A stretch of 64,000 bases of DNA from Siphonodentalium dalli (GCA_032622095.1 CP136063.1:34818106-34882105); one strand, 5' to 3'; counted from the first letter of the stretch, positions 23,071-34,630 are shown. Notes: generated from the letters alone by a model not told the origin. Numbers and translations: made by a program.

Positions 23071-23548
23071 GTGCATAAAAAAGTCTATTCATTGTTTTAT
23101 TTGTACTGCGCAGTTCCGCACACTGTTTCTAGGTGCCGAAAATTCAGCTACAATATTTTTTTGGCTGAATTGCTGAATTCAACTTCCCTATAGATTATAC
23201 CCTCCAGTCGGTAATATATATTTTATCTGACCAAAGAAACATTGAATTGCGCACGAGTTTCAATGTTGACAGTAAAAAAAGAACACACCGAACACTTTGT
23301 CCGACGTGAAATCTGATAATATATTCGGGTCAAATGACGGGATGTGAGGTACAGTAATGCCCTAAATAATCGACTCCTTAACCACAGCAGAATTATGGGT
23401 AATTTTTCAGGATTTAGTCGGAAATATGGCTTGTTGCCATTCATTGGAAAGCTCTCAATATTCCTAATAGGTATTCTCCAGGGGCATTATGACATTGGAG
23501 GTGATCAGCGATCTGCTGGGGCATAGAGATACCACAGCCTGTTTACCA
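23071..23548. other. Non-coding, unclassified
   Basis: No gene or recognisable repeat was found. Short overlapping ORFs on both strands at 23223-23526 are shadows of each other. Confidence 0.45.
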
Positions 23549-26035
23549 TTTTTTAGCTCAACTTTACTTTGTAAAGTTTGAGCTATTGCCATGGCTTGGT
23601 ATCCGTCGTCCGTGTGTGCAGTGTATGTGTGTGTGTGTGTGTGTGCGTGTGTGATGCGTCAACAATTTCCTTTAGCACGGGCTGCAGTTCGTACCTTTTG
23701 TCCGATTATTATGAAATTTGTCATGGATGTTGACATTGACATGTAGATGGGAACGAGTCATTTTGGGGTCATTCGGAAAAAAAACATGGCCGCCAGCAGC
23801 CATCTTGGATTTCAAAATTCAGCCCATTAGCACGGGCTACAGGCCATACTGTTCATCTTATTGTCATGAAATTTGTCATGGATGTTAATATTGACATGTA
23901 GATGGGAACGAGTAATTTTGGGGTCATTCGGCCATTTTAGATTTTACTCTTTGCATGACTAAATCCTTTGACACGGGCTACAGGTCGTACCTTTGGTCAG
24001 ATCATCATAAAATGTGTCATGGATGTTAACAATGACATGATGATGGGAACAAGTTATTTTTGGGTCATTCGGGCAAAAAACATGGCCACCAGCAGCCTTC
24101 TTGGATTTTACTCTTTGTATGACTAAATCCTTTAGCACGGGCTACAGGTCGTACCTTTAGTCTGATCATCATGAAATTTGTCATGACTGTTGAAATTGGA
24201 ATGTAGATGGGAATGAGTCATTTTGGGGTCATTAGGACAAAAAACATGGCCGCCAGCTGCCATCTTTGATTTCAAAATTTAATCCATTAGCACGGGCCAC
24301 AGGTCGTACTGTTCGTCTGATCATCATGAAATTTGTCATGGATGTTAATATTGACATGTAGATGGGAACGAGTAATTTTGGGGTCATTCGGCCAAAAAAC
24401 ATGGCCGCCAGCAGCCATCTTGGATTTTACTCTTTGTATCACTAAATTCTTTAGCACGGGCTACAGGTCGTACCTTTAGTATGATCATAATAAAATTTGT
24501 CATGGATGTTAACAATGACATGTAGATGGGAACGAGTCATTTTGGGGTCCTTTGGCCCAAAAACATGGCCGCCGGCAGCCATCTTAGATTTTACTCTTTG
24601 CATGACCAAATCCTTTGACACGGGCTACAGGTCGTACCTTTGGCCAGATCATCATAAAATGTGTCATGGATGTTGAAATTGGAATGTAGATGGGAACGAG
24701 TCATTTTGGGGTCATTCGGGCAAAAGACATGGCCGCCAGCAGCCATCTTGGATTTTACTCTGTGTATGACTAAATCCTTTAGCACGGGCTACAGGTCGTA
24801 CCTTTAGTCTGATCATCATGAAATTTGTTATGGCTGTTGAAATTGGAATGTAGATGGGAACGAGTCATTTTGGGGTCATTTGGACAAAAAACATGGCCGC
24901 CAGCTGCCATCTTTGATTTCAAAATTTAATCCATTAGCACGGGCCACAGGTCGTACCTTTAGTCTGGTCATCATAAAATTTCTCATGAATGTTAATAATG
25001 ACATGAAGATGGGAACGAGTCATTTTGGGGTCATTCGGCCAAAAAACATGGCCGCCAGCAGCCATCTTGGATTTTACTCTTTGTATGACTAAATCCTTTA
25101 GCACGGGCTACAGGTCGTACCTTTAGTATGATCATCATGAAATTTGTTATGGCTGTTGAAATTGGAATGTAGATGGGAACGAGTCATTTTGGGGTCATTT
25201 GGACAAAAAACATGGCCGCCAGCTGCCATCTTTGATTTCAAAATTTAATCCATTAGCACGGGCCACAGGTTGTACTGTTCGTCTGATCATCATGAAATTT
25301 GTCATGGATGTTAATATTGACATGTAGATGGGAACGAGTAATTTTGGGGTCATTCGGCCAAAAAACATGGCCGCCAGCAGCCATCTTGGATTTTACTCTT
25401 TGTATCACTAAATTCTTTAGCACGGGCTACAGGTCGTACCTTTAGTCTGATCATCATAAAATTTGTCATGAATGTTAATAATGACATGTAGATGGGAACG
25501 AGTCATTTTGGGGTTATTCGGCCAAAAAATATGGCCGCCAGCAGCCATCTTGGATTTTACTCTTTGTATGACTAAATCCTTTAGCACGGGCTACAGGTCG
25601 TACCTTTAGTTTGATCATCATAAAATTTGTCATGGCTGTTGAAATTGGAATGTAGATGGGAACGAGTTATTTTGGGGTCATTCGGACAAAAAACATGGCT
25701 GCCAGTGGCCATCTTGGATTTCAAAATTTAATCCATTAGCACGGGCCACAGGTCGTACTGTTCGTCTGATCATCATGAAATTTGTCATGGATGATAATAT
25801 TGACATGTAGATGGAAACGAGTAATTTTGGGGTCATTCGGCCAAAATACATGGCCGCCAGCAGCCATCTTGGATTTTACTCTTTGTATGACTAAATTCTT
25901 TAGCATGGGCTACAGGTCGTACCTTTAGTCTGATCGTCATGGATGTTAGCGATGACATGTAGATGGGAACGACTCATTTTGGGGTCATTCGGCTGAAAAC
26001 ATGGCTGCCAGCAGCCATCTTGGATTTTACTTTTC
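23549..26035 (+). mobile_element. Hairpin-headed element family A, copy 1 (about 15 modules)
   Basis: A T-run (23549-23554) and a hairpin (23555-23584, AGCTCAACTTTAC/GTAAAGTTTGAGCT) are followed by a TG-rich stretch. Then come about 15 tandem modules of 143-165 bp, each marked by 'agcacgggctacaggtcgta', 'atgaaatttgtcatgg', 'gggaacgagtcattttgggg' and 'catggccgccagcagccat'. Two module types alternate (..ggccacaggtcgtactgttcg and ..ggctacaggtcgtaccttt), giving higher-order units of about 320 bp. The canonical 3' end is missing after about 26035. Small ORFs here on both strands are artefacts of the repeat. Confidence 0.85.
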
Positions 26036-27064
26036 TCTTCATGTCTTTTAACTAGTATTAGACATGCGATAACTGCTAAGAGAAACAGGCGAGGACACTG
26101 AATGTGCATGCAAAAACTGACATAATGACTATGCTATACGATGTACTAAGACTCAATGTGAAATTCCAATTCGAATAGTGGGGATATTATGTAATGTTTC
26201 CCCTACCCCAAAATTCCCGATTTTTCTAGATTTTTCAAAAAATTACAAAAAAAAACTATTTTTGATGGTGAAATACTAGACCAATGGGTATTATTTTATG
26301 AATCGTCTTTGTAAGTATATATATCAAGTGTATATACACCACAAAGCACAAACTTTAGGAATATATAAGCCTGATTTGTTTAAAAAAAAACGATCATTTT
26401 ATGGTGTTTTCCAATCATAAATGCCTACAACTTTTGCAGCCGACATTGATATAAAAATTTATCAAATATACGATAACTTGCAATAATCTATATCCTGTTA
26501 ATTGGGTGATGTATCTGTGCTCACTATGACTCATAGCCATGCCCTAAATAAACAGGAAGGTGTCCACTTCCTATCTCCTTGACATTTTACTTATATTGAC
26601 ATGATACAACAAATGGGATAAGTGCATGCTGCTCTGCCAGAAACAACAAACGTAATTAAAACAAGAAAACCATAGTCAGAAATGGTAATGCCCTCAAGAT
26701 CATATTATTAGCCATATATACAATATAACAACTTTAATGTGGCGATTGTGAAAAATCTGTATATAGGTAACACCTATGTAGTTGATTATATGTGATATTT
26801 TTTTTTTCTAATTTCATTTGAAATAGTGGTCTGAATAGCGCATGAAATAGCATGCAGAATAATAATCGGGGGAAAATTTGCGATCTTCATAACATGGTTC
26901 AGGTACGCAAACACCGAGCACGTTTCTAATCACATTTATAATCCAATTACTAGTAGGCAAATACCGAGTATGTTTTAATCACATTTAGTCCACCACCTCC
27001 TGCTACAGGGTCAGATATTCTTGCCAATATACATCCTAGGAGGGTGTAATGCACTCCTGATATG
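26036..27064. other. Non-coding, unclassified
   Basis: AT-rich, with no supported gene. 'caaacaccgagcacgtttctaatcac' type sequence occurs twice (about 26907 and 26958). Confidence 0.5.
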
Positions 27065-27215
27065 ACCTCTCATAAGGATTAATTTAAATACATGTATGGT
27101 TCCATGAGGGTAAATTAAAATATGGTCACACTCAGAGAGGGTTAATTGAAATATGGTCCAATGAGGGTAAATCAAAATATGGTTACTTCACGGTTAAATA
27201 AAATATGGTCCCATC
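27065..27215 (+). repeat. Degenerate ~33-bp tandem repeat
   Basis: About four to five copies of a unit built from 'gagggtaaattaaaatatgg' (with 'gttaattgaa' and 'gttaaataaa' variants) and 'tcc(a/c)at' spacers. The SINE-like block on the minus strand ends at its 3' side. Confidence 0.6.
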
Positions 27216-27345
27216 AGATAACGATTTCGAGTTACAAAGTCCACGATGGAAACATGTGGATTTGAACCCTAATCGCCAGCGCTGGAGGGCGAAACGGCTT
27301 GGAGTTGTACCCCTAACCGATTGAGCCACCGAGGCCCCCCCCCCC
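27200..27345 (-). mobile_element. tRNA-derived SINE or tRNA relic (minus strand)
   Basis: Read on the minus strand from about 27345, a tRNA-like head contains an A box (TGGCTCAATCGGTTAGG) and, about 50 nt later, a B box (GGTTCAAATCC). The long arm between them suggests a Ser/Leu-type ancestor. No full cloverleaf with a paired acceptor stem is evident, so I call a SINE head or relic rather than a tRNA gene. A C-run of about 13 sits beside its 5' end. Confidence 0.55.
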
Positions 27346-28050
27346 CAGTAAATGCAATGACGACTGGTTCGATTTCCAAAACTCCAGTGGCGAGTCATGA
27401 TCAGTCATCCCATTTTAATATAACCCAACACGCGAGTATGCCCCCATTTCCTTGGTTAGCCATACATATAATGAATTTTCACCAGGGTCCAGTACATTGT
27501 CCCTCTCGTGGGCAGCTTCAACGTCAACATAGCGTCAACTAAACTATGGGTAGGTGGAGTTACCGGTTTATTAACTGCATTGCCCGAACTAGTAGACTGC
27601 TCTGTTTCATGGAGTCCATAGTGGGTCAAGCCCTGTTCTAAATATTTCTGTATTACTTTTAAATCGCGGATCCATGTATGAACCTGCGAGCAGGTGGGGG
27701 GTTTGGTGAGATCAAATCTGGATCGAAGTTGTGCATGAAGTTATTCTCTGAACTTTTTCACGCCTTTGGCGTCATTGAGTAGCAACTGCTTAGTCAGATT
27801 CTGGATATATAGGACCATCATTGATACAGTTATCGAACGATCCGCGCTCAAAAAGGACGTTTCCTCTGTCATTGGCTTAAGTAGATGTAGTGCTGCTATT
27901 TTTTCCAATGACTGCGACAAAAATGGCACGATCTTTGCGCGTTATATTTGATGTTGTTAAGATTCGTTTTGAGACGAATCGGACGAATGATATCGAATCG
28001 AATCGAATCATCGGGAGTATATCGAATCGAATCTCGAACCTTCGGCGGGC
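27346..28050. other. Non-coding, unclassified
   Basis: No gene. At 27975-28040 'atcgaatcgaatcgaatc' phrases resemble those at 63180-63260, which look like the end of a hAT-type repeat. Confidence 0.45.
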
Positions 28051-28056
28051 CCTAAA

Positions 28057-28490
28057 GTCAGTGGCCGAGTGGATAGCGTACTGGTCTCTTGTGCTAAAGG
28101 TCCGGGGATCGATTCCCGGTCGGGTATTCTGACAAAAAATCCAAACTTGTTCAGATTACCACGTTGTATGACTGAAAAGTCTCATTCTTGATCACACAAT
28201 ATATATCCGAATACAAAACTGACTTCCCTTCATGGCAATATCATGTCCAGGTATGCTGTTGTGAGTGTGGTATGCTGTCAGATCGGGAGCCAACATAAAT
28301 GGCTGACCCGTGTACATTGGTGACTATGTGCATGTTAAAGAACCTGGCTATAGGTTAGAGTAGCCCACCAAAGCACCGACCACAGTCGAGTCCTGAACCC
28401 TGTCTGTAATGCCCGAAAAGGGAGTTGACAGGTAATTCTAGATAGATACTAGTAGATAGTATTATATTTTTTTTGGCATTAAACCACATT
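28057..28490 (+). mobile_element. tRNA-derived SINE
   Basis: The tRNA-like head has an A box (TGGCCGAGTGGATAGCG) and a B box (GGGATCGATTCCC), which together drive RNA polymerase III. A body follows with 'gtgcatgttaaagaacc' and 'cgaaaagggagttgac'. It closes near a T-run with 'ggcattaaaccacattccc', a tail phrase common in invertebrate SINEs. It lies about 400 bp upstream of the first Ig exon, in the same orientation. Confidence 0.65.
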
Positions 28491-28534
28491 CCCCAAAGTT
28501 TTGCCCAAAAATTATAATCATAAATTTGGATATG

Positions 28535-28880
28535 TCATGCACAAATCAACAGAAGTAATTAGACATTTCAGCCATAAAATATGCTGAAATTATCTAATTT
28601 TCTAACCAACATTCAGTTAGTGTAGAATATGTTGTGTTTATAATTATATAGCAAAATTAGAATATTTAAGTTCCGATCAGTTGGGAATTTTGGACAACAA
28701 GAAGGTGAAATTCTATAGTGGACTTAACAAACACTCTTTAGAAACGTTCCAACCCATTTATCATCTTCTATGCTTGTTTATATATACATGTATTGTATAT
28801 ACCTTCTTTTTTAAATCCGTACAACCATTTGGCTACCTGTACGCATAGTGTTAAGATGTCACATTTGTTGAATTTTTCAG
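28535..28880 (+). repeat. Duplicated intron block upstream of Ig1 (paralogue of 33390-33696)
   Basis: The intron sequence leading into Ig1 ('gcacaaatcaacagaagtaat', 'catttcagccataaaat', 'ggaattttggacaacaag') is repeated before Ig2 at 33390-33696 with small changes. Ig1 and Ig2 therefore belong to a segmental duplication that includes flanking intron. The upstream copy contains a short extra insertion ('gtattgtatataccttcttt') before the exon. Confidence 0.85.
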
Positions 28881-29204
28881 ATTGGACAATTGAACCTGCT
28901 GGAAATGTGACTGCCTGCAAAGGTGGCGATATTAATCTGGGCGGGAAATATGCTGGGACATCAATGTCTGTCGGCTTTTATAAAAATGGCAGGAGAATAG
29001 CATACAGTTTCAATTCTATTACTCCTGTTGCTGAAGCTGGTTTTGAGGGAAAAGTTGAGTGTATTGGTGACACACAAGCAGGAAATGCTACAATAAAACT
29101 AGTGAATCTAGTTCCTGCGGACTCAGGGGTCTATACAGTAACTGTTAGTGTGGTGGAAACACCTGGCCTCATCTTATCAGGAACCTCTACGGTCAGTGTA
29201 CTAG
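28881..29204 (+). CDS. IgSF receptor, Ig-like exon 1
   Basis: A 324-bp exon between ttttcag (acceptor) and GTGAGT (donor), phase 1-1, encodes about 108 residues of one Ig-like domain. It starts DWTIEPAGNV and has the F-strand signature DSGVYTVTV near residue 81, with an NATIKLVNL E-strand before it. The canonical F-strand Cys is replaced (YTV, not YxC), as in CD2/SLAM- or CEACAM-type N-domains. Two other Cys occur (C13 and C61). The C-strand Trp site reads GG (residues 21-22). It differs from Ig2 at one residue. Retaining the intron would add Glu-Tyr and a stop. An in-frame ATG lies just upstream (28856), but the splice site and the paralogues favour an internal exon. Expected role: extracellular ligand or self/non-self binding. 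Confidence 0.85.
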
Positions 29205-29242
29205 GTGAGTACTAGTTCTATGTTTTCACGTTACATGTACAT

Positions 29243-29365
29243 CAGCCCTCATAATTCAGATTTTTCAGCTTCGGCAATCCACTACGGCAACCATTGATGT
29301 GGGGCCCATTTGCTTCGGCAAATGGCTTCGGCATTGCTGATTGCCGTAGCCAATTATGAGGGCTG
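29243..29365. mobile_element. hAT-like MITE, 123 bp, in intron after Ig1
   Basis: Ends are CAGCCCTCATAATT and AATTATGAGGGCTG, flanked on both sides by TGTACAT (29236-29242 and 29366-29372). The paralogous introns after Ig2 and Ig3 lack it and read through as 'acatgtacatg(c/t)acc', a natural empty site. The interior is itself palindromic ('gcttcggcaat', 'attgccgtagc'). The CAG ends suggest hAT, although the visible duplication is 7 rather than 8 bp. Confidence 0.8.
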
Positions 29366-29372
29366 TGTACAT

Positions 29373-30405
29373 GTACCATTCAAACCAGTCTTTTTGAATT
29401 ACCGATGATAATCTGATCAGATTTACATCTCTCACAGATTTCTTTTCTAGGACGGCGCGTCTTTTCCCAAGATGACGAAATAAATTGTTTCCAAATATGG
29501 AGCGCATGCCTGGTGTAGTAAACATTCGTGAGAACCGTAGAAGTATTTATAAAAACAACAGGATGCGAATAAATAATCACTAATAAATAAAGTTGACTGA
29601 TAAAAACTTTAAAAATAGGTTACACATACCGTACCGTCAGTATATCCAACCTTACATACTAAATCATTGTTATACTGCCCGGGGACTCAGATAATGATGC
29701 AAACACCAAAGTCTGCGAAATTAGGGAAACATACTTTACATTTTACTCAGAATGCTATTTCCTTATGGCTTGAATAGGAAGGATTTTTAGTCACCTCTCT
29801 TCATATTTTATTATTTTATTATCTTCCTATTCATACGATGGCCACACCGGTTGCGAATTATTGACATCACAATCGGAACGCCGACTCAGGGAAGCGACAC
29901 CGTCGCGTCATCTATAGCCCCATTATGGGATGGCTGTGGTTTATTGTCCGGAAACCTGATAATGTCCACACAGAGAACCAGCCTCTACATACACATCTGT
30001 TGTACATCAACAAACACGGCCGCAAAATCGCCTTATTCTTAGAATGAAGTATCTTCGCTAATAAGGAAGTCAATCATTCCCTGACTTCTACTCGGGTCAA
30101 TTTTACGACACTGTATTCATTGAGTAAATACAGGTCCATTTGCTTAGCATGACAAATTCATCCTTCATCCAATGGCGCCGACTTTTGATTGTTCCAAATG
30201 AAACGGAGCTATATCGAAGCTGGCTATGCCTGCCATTCAAGAAAAGAACCAAGGTCAGTAGTTAGCCCACTCCTCATTACAGATTAAAAACTATGCACAA
30301 TCATAAATAGCCACAGAGCAACGATCTCCCAAAATACACCATAAAAATGAATCACTATGACAAATGGCCCCATCACCAGAAATAACCATAACAACATGTG
30401 ACGTC
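29373..30405. other. Intron, partly paralogous to 34060-34300
   Basis: Up to about 29620 it matches the intron after Ig2 ('tgacgaaataaattgtttcc', 'gcgaataaataatcac'). The rest, to 30405, is unclassified and shows no exon that I can support. Confidence 0.55.
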
Positions 30406-30409
30406 ATTG

Positions 30410-31030
30410 GGAACCACTGTGACGTCATAGTGAACCACAAATGTGAACCACCTAATGAACTAAACATAGAATAAAGTTCAATGAACCTCAACCATGGCTA
30501 CTAATTTAGAGATCCTAAGCAACATGGTGAACCATAACACCTGAGTGAACCACACCAGTGAACCACATATGTGAACAACCATACTACACATCCAAAACAT
30601 CTCTAGCAAATAGGAGTGAACCACAGATGTGAACCACTATGGTTCACTATCCACTGTACCATATATATGAACCACAAACCAACTAGCTCACACAAATTAG
30701 TGAACCACAACAAATTAAGGAGTGAACCACAATAGTCCACACCCCAGTGAACCACAAAAAATAGGCTAAGATACTATTATTTTTTAACACCACCATATAA
30801 GGGAGTGAACCACTGAGTGAACCAGATATGGAAACCACACAGTGAACCACAGTGAACCAGAAATGGAAACAACATGAGTGAACCATATCAGTGAACCATA
30901 AATGGAACCAACATGAGTGAACCATATAAATTAGTGAACCACAGAGAACCAGAAATGGAACCAACATGAGTGAACCACATTAGTGAACCACAACTATTCC
31001 CCCACTCAGTGAGCCACAATAGTGAACCAT
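30410..31030 (+). repeat. Irregular cluster of GTGAACCA(C/T) phrases
   Basis: The 8-9 nt phrase (A)GTGAACCA(C/T)(A) occurs roughly thirty times in about 620 bp. The spacers vary widely (about 5-45 nt) and have no fixed period. This is not a normal tandem repeat. It ends just before a TATA-like box. Confidence 0.75.
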
Positions 31031-31092
31031 ACTCACAATCCCTTGACCTTAACAGTTTCAACCAATCACATGGAAGGATGCCGCACCAAGCT

Positions 31093-31101
31093 GCTATATA
31101 A
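31093..31101 (+). promoter_or_regulatory. TATA-like box
   Basis: 'ctatataaac' lies between the GTGAACCA cluster and a hammerhead-like motif. Its position about 40 bp upstream of that motif suits a retroelement promoter. Function is unproven. Confidence 0.3.
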
Positions 31102-31136
31102 ACAGAGTCAGCAAGCTACTTTTCTCACACCCACAG

Positions 31137-31181
31137 GTCCTGACAAAGGATAATAACAATCCGAAACTAGTAGACCATTTC
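31137..31181 (+). ncRNA. Hammerhead-ribozyme-like motif (degenerate core)
   Basis: GGTC-CTGACAA-AGGAT-loop-ATCC-GAAAC is followed by GACC. GGTC/GACC and GGAT/ATCC can pair, and CTGAnGA and GAAA are the hammerhead core, here with the core G changed to A (CTGACAA). Minimal hammerheads with a tiny third helix are known from Penelope-like elements and retrozymes. The G-to-A change would probably abolish cleavage, so this looks like a relic. Confidence 0.35.
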
Positions 31182-32640
31182 TAGCAAAGGATTATTCGTT
31201 GATGGTGATCTTCCCTGGAGATTAACCTCTCATCTCTCCTTATATACCTTTATACTTACCCAAGCATATACTTACATATACTGGCATATTACTGCTGTTG
31301 TTTTATGGTGCCCACATTCATAGTGAGCAATGGGGGATGCCGCAGTGTCCTGGGCCCACAAAAAAGGTACCCTGCCTTGCTCACCGGAAGCTGTATTATG
31401 CTAATGATGAACAGATAGTCTGCCGTAGGAGCAGTTTTAGCCAGTCGAAAGTATAAAGGCAGAAATAAAAGAAAAAATTAAAAAATTATAGAGCACCCTG
31501 GAAGTCAGTCAAATATCTTTTAAATATCAATATTGTATTTAGGTTGAATTATTTGTTATTATTGTTTATGTAACAATCATAGTATTCACTATGGTTATAA
31601 TTGAATGCACTTATAATAAGTTAACTTAAAATTGGCGTAGGTAATTATACAAAAATGTTAGTATGCATACCTTTAAATTATAATCAAAGTTGGTCAACAA
31701 GCCCATATAGGTCAAAAGTAAAGTCAATAATATGTATAATATACCAGCATATCTTATAATGAGGTATCTGGTTTTAGTTTATATACAAAGTATAGTCTGA
31801 TAATAATGGGTCTATAACCTGCTTTTTGATCGAATTGTTTTTAATTATATTTATACATATATGTTTTATATTTTATTATAATAAAACTTCCCTCATATCC
31901 TTCTTAATGAGATTCCATTGATAATCAATTATGTGCAGTGAGTATCAAACCCTATATAATTATGAATAAATCTAATTATTGTATTAATATTATAATAGTG
32001 TATAATGTAGTTTTTGGTTTCTAGCAGCATAGTATTGCTATAAAGGTTATGCTGTTATAGGGGTATGTCATAAAAGGGTATAAATGTTTTAACGGATTAT
32101 ATTTATAACAAACTCTTATGTGTCTTATATATACATTTTAAATTATAGTATTATATAATTGTAAAGTTCCTTTTCTTAAATATCCTTTAACATGATTAAG
32201 TCCATTTTATTTGTGCTTATAACTATGTCCGTTAAAATTAATATAGGATTTGGCATTTAATATAGTATCTCCTTATAATTAAGGCAATTATGTGAATATT
32301 ACAAGGTATTGCCCTATACCCCTTAATAATATTATGTTCTAGTACCCTATTGTTAGTAGTACTATGCTGGGTGCCAGCGTTCAAACCAGGCATACTAATG
32401 CACATAAATTATCGTGGTGGTGGACAGACAGTAAAACAAACAGACAGACATACATAACATATAGCCATACGTACATATAATTCTTATTACTTAGACATTT
32501 CTTCAACTTTCTGCATTCCTACATGTAGTTGCTTCATTGACTGTAACACATGAAATTATCCCCTCTCCCAAGTTGAGCTACAGTGTCAGTGACACTTTCA
32601 TTATTAATTATTATTTATTTTTACATGCTTTTGATAAACA
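31182..32640. other. Intron, AT-rich, unclassified
   Basis: It has no exon I can support. 31300-31440 is less AT-rich and may be the remainder of a retroelement. The 3' part from about 32490 ('cttcattgactgtaacacatg', 'aagttgagctacagtgtca') is a remnant of a family A terminus shared by all three Ig-module introns. Confidence 0.5.
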
Positions 32641-33076
32641 GGACCTCGTTCGTTATTGGTATGTGATATAAACAGGACCTCATTCGTTATTGGTATGTGA
32701 TATAAACAGGACCTCATTCGTTATTGGTATGTGATATAAACAGGACCTCATTCGTTATTGGTATGTGATATAAACAGGACCTCATTCGTTATTGGTATGT
32801 GATATAAACAGGACCTCATTCGTTATTGGTATGTGATATAAACAGGACCTCATTCGTTATTGGTATGTGATATAAACAGGACCTCATTCGTTATTGGTAT
32901 GTGATATGAACAGGACCTCATTCGTTATTGGTATGTGATATAAACAGGACCTCATTCGTTATTGGTATGTGATATAAACAGGACCTCATTCGTTATTGGT
33001 ATGTGATATAAACAGGACCTCATTCGTTATTGGTATGTGATATAAACAGGACCTCGTTTGTTATTGGTATGTGATA
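32641..33076 (+). repeat. 34-bp minisatellite, about 13 copies
   Basis: The unit is 'ggacctcattcgttattggt' + 'atgtgatataaaca' (34 bp), nearly perfect over about 12.8 copies. The paralogous introns before hinge b (about 34711) and hinge c (about 40929) carry one copy each, so the array expanded after duplication, in this intron only. Confidence 0.92.
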
Positions 33077-33316
33077 AGTTCTTTCACTTCAATAATCTTT
33101 CTGAGACTTGTTAAGTTAAAATAAAGATATTATGCTATTTATCAACCAATTATGATTCCAGAAATACAACACAATCATGCAAATACCTATACTTGGCTTA
33201 ATATGAGGATTTGAGATAGCTTTCTTTCAAATGGTGGATTCAACAATCTGGATTCATTTAATATGAAAAACATTATTGCATGTATATGCTTCAATATCTA
33301 TAACTTGACATTCCAG

Positions 33317-33364
33317 CTTCATTAGACAGTAACTGTGTTGCAGTATGGGAACCACCAATGGGAG
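33317..33364 (+). CDS. IgSF receptor, hinge exon a
   Basis: A 48-bp exon between ttccag and GTAAGT, phase 1-1, encodes a short linker (LDSNCVAVWEPPMG) with one Cys. The same exon occurs after Ig2 and Ig3, each time with the same phase, splice sites and length. The conserved Cys could allow interchain or interdomain disulfides. It lies 4.1 kb from Ig1 because of insertions in the intron. Confidence 0.75.
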
Positions 33365-33696
33365 GTAAGTCATTGTCTCAGGCTATCTGTCATGTACAAA
33401 TCAACAGATGTAATTAGACATTTCAGCCATAAAATAGGTTGAAATTATCTAATTTTCTAACCAATTTTTAGTTAGTATAAAATATGTTGTGTTTATAATT
33501 ATATAAGAAAATTAGAATATTAAAGTTCCAATCAGTTGGGAATTTTGGACACCAGGAAGGTGCAATTCTATAGTGGACTTAACAAACACTCTATAGAAAC
33601 AGTCCAACCCATTTATCATCTTCTATGCTTGTTTATATATATTTTAGCTACCTGTACACATAGTGTTAAGATGTCACATTTGTTGAATTTTTTCAG

Positions 33697-34020
33697 ATTG
33701 GACAATTGAACCTGCTGGAAATGTGACTGCCTGCAAAGGTGGTGATATTAATCTGGGCGGGAAATATGCTGGGACATCAATGTCTGTCGGCTTTTATAAA
33801 AATGGCAGGAGAATAGCATACAGTTTCAATTCTATTACTCCTGTTGTTGAAGCTGGTTTTGAGGGAAAAGTTGAGTGTATTGGTGACACACAGGCAGGAA
33901 ATGCTACAATAAAACTAGTGAATCTAGTTCCTGCGGACTCAGGGGTCTATACAGTAACTGTTAGTGTGGTTGAAACACCTGGCCTCATCTTATCAGGAAC
34001 CTCTACGGTCAGTGTACTAG
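33697..34020 (+). CDS. IgSF receptor, Ig-like exon 2
   Basis: 324 bp, phase 1-1, between ttttttcag and GTGAGT. It differs from Ig1 at about four nucleotides, giving one residue change (V for A at residue 51). C13, C61 and the Gly-Gly at residues 21-22 are shared with Ig1. The near-identity shows a recent duplication or ongoing conversion. An internal ATG is not a start. Confidence 0.85.
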
Positions 34021-34021
34021 G

Positions 34022-34630
34022 TGAGTACTAGTTCTATGTTTTCTCGTTACATGTACATGCACCATTCAAACCAGTCTCTTGGAATACGGATGATAATCTG
34101 ATCAGATTTCACAGAGTTCTTTTATAGGATGGCGCACATCTGTTCCCAAGATGACGAAATAAATTGTTTCCAAATATGGAGCGCATTCCTGGTGTAGTAA
34201 ACATTCGTGAGAACCGTAGTAGTATTTATAAAAACAACAGGATGCGAATAAATAATCACTAATAAATATATTTGACTGATAAAAACTTAAAAAGTAGGTT
34301 ACACATAATTGGGTAACCTGCAGGCCTGCGCCACGTTAACAAGATTGTGCATATCTTGATAATTGATAAATTAATGGCATACCAGAACAGTCATTTCAGT
34401 TGATAGACTTCATTAGCATGGTGATGTACACAAAGGATGCAGATAGGTTACTTTATAGTTTGTCAACATGTAGACATTTTGATGTATGTCAAACTATCAA
34501 AATGTGTACATAACATGTACGCAGTGGTAGTACAACAAAGTTATCTATATGCACAGCGACAGCATATACAGGTAGAAACCGAAATTACATATCACGTGAC
34601 ACTTAATTATGCTGTTGACTGAACACTTGA
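34022..34630. other. Intron after Ig2
   Basis: The first 280 bp match the intron after Ig1. The rest ('gggtaacctgcaggcctgcg' onward, about 34310-34620) is unique to this copy and unclassified. Confidence 0.5.

Noticed and set aside
23641-26109. Small ORFs with recurring MTRSHLH and HDKFHDD type peptides
   Set aside because: These are translations of the family A module. The same peptides recur wherever the module occurs (also 47.9 kb, 55 kb and 60 kb).
27200-28130. Functional tRNA genes
   Set aside because: A and B boxes are present in two places, but paired acceptor stems and clear anticodon arms are missing. SINE heads or relics fit better.
28856-28880. In-frame ATG just before Ig1 as the gene start
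   Set aside because: It overlaps the polypyrimidine tract and acceptor. The equivalent bases before Ig2 and Ig3 are intron, and it gives no signal peptide.
32641-33076. CRISPR-like array
   Set aside because: The repeats are directly adjacent with no spacers, in an intron of an animal genome. It is a minisatellite.
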